A DNA stretch of 64,000 nucleotides from positions 1 to 64,000 of the forward strand of contig JAIXPH010000014.1 in assembly GCA_027486345.1 (NCBI GenBank), read 5' to 3'. The notes beneath the pieces are model-generated. The model was not told the DNA's origin and ran no database searches. It worked only from the letters and a program-made list of their open reading frames with translations. Positions 60,857 through 64,000 of this stretch are shown piece by piece. A program made the translations under genes and the position numbers. Position 1 is the stretch's first letter, and each line of letters begins with the position of its first letter. The stretch comes from Paracoccaceae bacterium. GTDB lineage: Bacteria > Pseudomonadota > Alphaproteobacteria > Rhodobacterales > Rhodobacteraceae.

Positions 60857-61366
60857 TCAGGCGGCGCGGCCGACCAGAACCTCACCAACCTTTTTCTGTG
60901 CGCCCGCCTCATCCACGCCGGAGACAGCGGCGACTTCGCGGGTCAGACGTTCCAACGCTGCTTCATAAAGCTGACGCTCGGAATAGGACTGTTCGCGCTG
61001 GTCATCGGTGCGGTGCAGGTCGCGCACGACCTCGGCAATCGACAAGAGATCGCCAGAGTTGATCTTTTGCTCATATTCCTGCGCGCGGCGCGACCACATC
61101 GCGCGCTTGACGCGGGCCTTGCCCTTCAGCGTATCCAGCGCCTTCGAGACGATGTCGGGCGTGGACAATTGGCGCATCCCCACCTCGGTCGCCTTGTGGG
61201 TCGGCACGCGCAGGGTCATCTTGTCCTTCTCGAAGGAGATGACAAAGAGTTCCAGCCGCAGACCGGCGATCTCTTGTTCTTCGATCGAGATGATTCTGCC
61301 CACACCGTGGGCCGGGTACACGACGAATTCGTTGGGACGAAAGTCGGGCTTTTTGGTCTTGGTCAT
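60857..61366 (-). CDS. carD: CarD family transcriptional regulator
   Basis: [44 protein letters not shown]. Confidence 0.93.
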   Translation of the reverse strand: MTKTKKPDFRPNEFVVYPAHGVGRIISIEEQEIAGLRLELFVISFEKDKMTLRVPTHKATEVGMRQLSTPDIVSKALDTLKGKARVKRAMWSRRAQEYEQKINSGDLLSIAEVVRDLHRTDDQREQSYSERQLYEAALERLTREVAAVSGVDEAGAQKKVGEVLVGRAA

Positions 61367-61685
61367 CCAGTCGCTTCCTCGGTTGCGACGCCCGTAAAGA
61401 CGACAAACCCACCGTTCGGGGTGAAGGCCACCCCGACGATCCGGCCGATCTGTCACAAGAAGAACCTTCTCAGGCGAGCAGCGCCGAGCGAGGGATCAGG
61501 CTTCCGTGCGTTCTGTGCGAGCGTTGTATCACAAAAATGACGCGATTCCAACGGTGCCCAAATAGGACCTCAACGGCGCAAGCCGTTGAAACCACATCAT
61601 TCCATCGTCCTACACCGATTCGTCATGCCCGCGCAGGCGAATCATTCCGGGAATCGTGCCACAATCCGGGCCGATCCGGCGGTCA

Positions 61686-62024
61686 TCAGCTTCCTTCGCC
61701 GGGCGCTTCGGAAAAATACTTCGCCAACTTGCCGGTTTCGCCATCGCGGGCTTCGGCCTCGGGCAAGGCATCCTTCTTCACGGTCAGCACCGGCCACATT
61801 TCCGAATACTTCCTGTTGAAGGCAACCCACTGGTCCATATCCGGTTCCGTGTCCGGACGAATTGCGTCCGCCGGGCATTCCGGTTCGCAGACGCCGCAAT
61901 CGATGCATTCATCCGGGTGGATGACGAGCATGTTTTCGCCTTCGTAGAAGCAGTCCACAGGGCAGACTTCGACGCAGTCGGTGTATTTGCAGGCGATGCA
62001 GTTGTCGATCACCACATAGGTCAT
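61686..62024 (-). CDS. fdxA: 7Fe ferredoxin FdxA
   Basis: [29 protein letters not shown]...[12 protein letters not shown]. Confidence 0.96.
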   Translation of the reverse strand: MTYVVIDNCIACKYTDCVEVCPVDCFYEGENMLVIHPDECIDCGVCEPECPADAIRPDTEPDMDQWVAFNRKYSEMWPVLTVKKDALPEAEARDGETGKLAKYFSEAPGEGS

Positions 62025-62075
62025 GGCGTTGCTCCCAAGGCTTGGTCGGGCTGTGACTTAAAAGGGTTTGCCGGA

Positions 62076-62411
62076 TCATTCAAGCGGCGACACCGCCGCA
62101 GCGGGGGCATCCAGATCAAGATAAAGCTCTGCCGCCTCGGTCGCGGGGCCCCGTCGCTCCCCCAAGGACAGCACGCGCACCAACCGGATGCGCCCGCCTT
62201 GCGGAAAGGTGAGCACATCGCCTGCGGCGACGGCATGGCCCGGCTTGGCGCTGCGCTGGCCGTTGACCCGCAGATGGCCGGTTTCCACCATCTCGGCGGC
62301 GAGAGCGCGGGTCTTGAAGAACCGCGCCTGCCAAAGCCATTTGTCCAGCCGTAGCGTCGGGCGCTGCGGCGGCGCGGTCTTGGTTCCTTTGCCTGAACCG
62401 GGTCCAGCCAA
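62076..62411 (-). CDS. S4-domain RNA-binding protein (HslR-like)
   Basis: LRLDKWLWQARFFKTRALAAEMVETGHLRVNGQR. Confidence 0.9.
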   Translation of the reverse strand: MAGPGSGKGTKTAPPQRPTLRLDKWLWQARFFKTRALAAEMVETGHLRVNGQRSAKPGHAVAAGDVLTFPQGGRIRLVRVLSLGERRGPATEAAELYLDLDAPAAAVSPLE

Positions 62412-62422
62412 AGGTGATCCGA

Positions 62423-63997
62423 TCAGACCTTGTTCTTCAGGGCCGCAAGGACCGCGAAGGGATTGTCGGGATCAATCGGCTTTTCAACGCGGGGAGGACG
62501 CGCCTCGAACGACTTGGCCCCTTGCGGTTTGCCACCGTCCTTGCCGCCATCCTTGCGGTCGTTGCGGTCGAACTTGCCGCCTTTCCCGCCCTTGAACTCG
62601 CCACCCTTGCCGCGATCCCGGCGCTCACCCTGCGGGCGGTCACCTTGGGGACGATCTCCCTGCGGGCGATCCCCCTGCGGACGGTCGGCACGCGGCGGAC
62701 GGTCACCCTGCGGCTTGGCCTCGCCCTCGGCGCGCTTCGGGCGGTCGCCCTGCGGACGATCCCCCTGCGGGCGGGCCGGACGATCCCCGCGCGGACGGTC
62801 GCCTTGCGGACGCTCCGGGCGCTGGAAGCGCGGCTTGGGCGCCCAGGAGAAGCTGTAGAACACTTCCATTTCCACCGGCGCAGGCTCTGCACCCTCAACC
62901 GGGGCTTCGGGCTCCGGCGGCGGGGCCAGCACCGATTCCTCTTCCGGGATCGGCGCGGTCGAGGTGGAGGGCGGCGGCAGTTCCACGGTCTTGACCTTGG
63001 GGCGTTCGCCCTTTTCCGCCTTGTAGCCAAGGCCGGTCATCAGATCGGCGAATTGTTCCAGCGTCATGCCGGTGATCGACAGCATTTCCGGCATGGCCTC
63101 AAAGCCCGCGCGGCTGTCTTTGGCGCGCAGCAGGTCGGCCAGACGTTCCAGCATGTCGATGCGGATCGCCCGCGTTCCCGCCGGGTGATAGCCCGACAGC
63201 GTGTAATGCTGCTTGGGCACCTCGGCGATGTTGGGGATCGTCACGAGGCCGGGCGGCGGGCTTTCGGGGAATTCCTGCAGGCCATTGTAGAGCGACCACA
63301 GCACCAGACGCAGCCGCGTCGGCGCGGGCTTCAGCAGTGCGGGCAGGAAGATGGTGAACTGGCCAAAGCGCACACCATGCTTGCGCAACGCGCCGCGTGC
63401 GTCCTGATCCAACTGCTTGACGTCCTCGCCCACCGCATCGCGCGGCAGCACGCCCAAAGCCTCGACCAGCCGAAAGGCGAAGCCACGGGCCAGACCGGTC
63501 AACGCCTCATCCCGGCTCATGGCCAGAAGCGGTTCGAACAGCGCGGCGGTTTTGCGGTCGATGAAGTGCTGCAGGCGGCGGCGGACTTTTTCCACCACAT
63601 CGGGGCCTGCCTCGTCATCGACAAACGCCTCAACCTGCGCGCGCAGGGGTTCGGCCCCCTTGACCAGCTTGCCGACCGCCGTGGTGCCCCACATCAGCCC
63701 GCCCTGTTCGGTGAAATCCATCTCCGTGTCGGGCGCGTTGTAGAACCGATCCGCCCGCAGGTGGAATTCGGGCTTCAGCGCCTGCATCGCCGCCTGTTGC
63801 AGCGTGCGCGCCTCATCGGGCGACGAGGAAGCATCCTGCCGGAACCGGAAGCCGTCCAGACGGCCGACGAATTCGCCTTCCACCGTCACTTCGCCCTTGT
63901 CATTCACCTCGGCCACGAGGGTCTCCTTTTGCTTCAACCGCCGCATCAGCACAGACGTGCGCCGGTCAACGAACCTTTGAGTCAGCCGCGCGTGCAA
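62423..63997 (-). CDS. C-terminal part of a helicase-related protein with PQGDRP-repeat tail; 5' end beyond window
   Basis: Continuous ORF to the right edge with RNP-like repetitive C-terminus; conserved position upstream of the S4 gene. Confidence 0.72.
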   Translation of the reverse strand: MHARLTQRFVDRRTSVLMRRLKQKETLVAEVNDKGEVTVEGEFVGRLDGFRFRQDASSSPDEARTLQQAAMQALKPEFHLRADRFYNAPDTEMDFTEQGGLMWGTTAVGKLVKGAEPLRAQVEAFVDDEAGPDVVEKVRRRLQHFIDRKTAALFEPLLAMSRDEALTGLARGFAFRLVEALGVLPRDAVGEDVKQLDQDARGALRKHGVRFGQFTIFLPALLKPAPTRLRLVLWSLYNGLQEFPESPPPGLVTIPNIAEVPKQHYTLSGYHPAGTRAIRIDMLERLADLLRAKDSRAGFEAMPEMLSITGMTLEQFADLMTGLGYKAEKGERPKVKTVELPPPSTSTAPIPEEESVLAPPPEPEAPVEGAEPAPVEMEVFYSFSWAPKPRFQRPERPQGDRPRGDRPARPQGDRPQGDRPKRAEGEAKPQGDRPPRADRPQGDRPQGDRPQGDRPQGERRDRGKGGEFKGGKGGKFDRNDRKDGGKDGGKPQGAKSFEARPPRVEKPIDPDNPFAVLAALKNKV

Positions 63998-64000
63998 CGC

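Overview
The window is about 64 kb of GC-rich chromosome with dense coding. Gene content and order (ctaCBGE-surf1, hdaA-ppk-ppx, a dispersed his cluster, a SAM-II riboswitch ahead of metZ) suggest an alphaproteobacterium of the Rhodobacteraceae type. Most of it is housekeeping: folE2, metZ, ispZ, ftsY, xseA, purD, lysC, ptsP, proS, lolCD, ppk/ppx, a UvrD-type helicase, pyc, two tRNA-Gly, an Mn/Zn ABC transporter, hisB/H/A/F/E, thrC, aa3 oxidase genes, tldD, carD and fdxA. I saw no phage, IS transposase, CRISPR array or rRNA. The main points for follow-up are: (1) a TbpB-like lipoprotein followed directly by a TPR-less SLAM-like beta-barrel protein, with an AT-rich leader; (2) a ~270-nt multi-hairpin intergenic repeat in two inverted copies with compensatory stem changes, flanking purD and a GT39 gene; (3) TTCGAA-centred double palindromes just after stop codons inside operon-like gene runs; (4) a gene-3'-end repeat family containing TTGCTCAAATATCC; (5) regulatory sites: SAM-II riboswitch plus terminator, a triple MarR operator, a Mur/Fur-type palindrome, an FnrL-type box at ctaC/tldD, and tRNA promoters lacking T at -7. 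All assignments are from reading sequence by eye; no database search was run.
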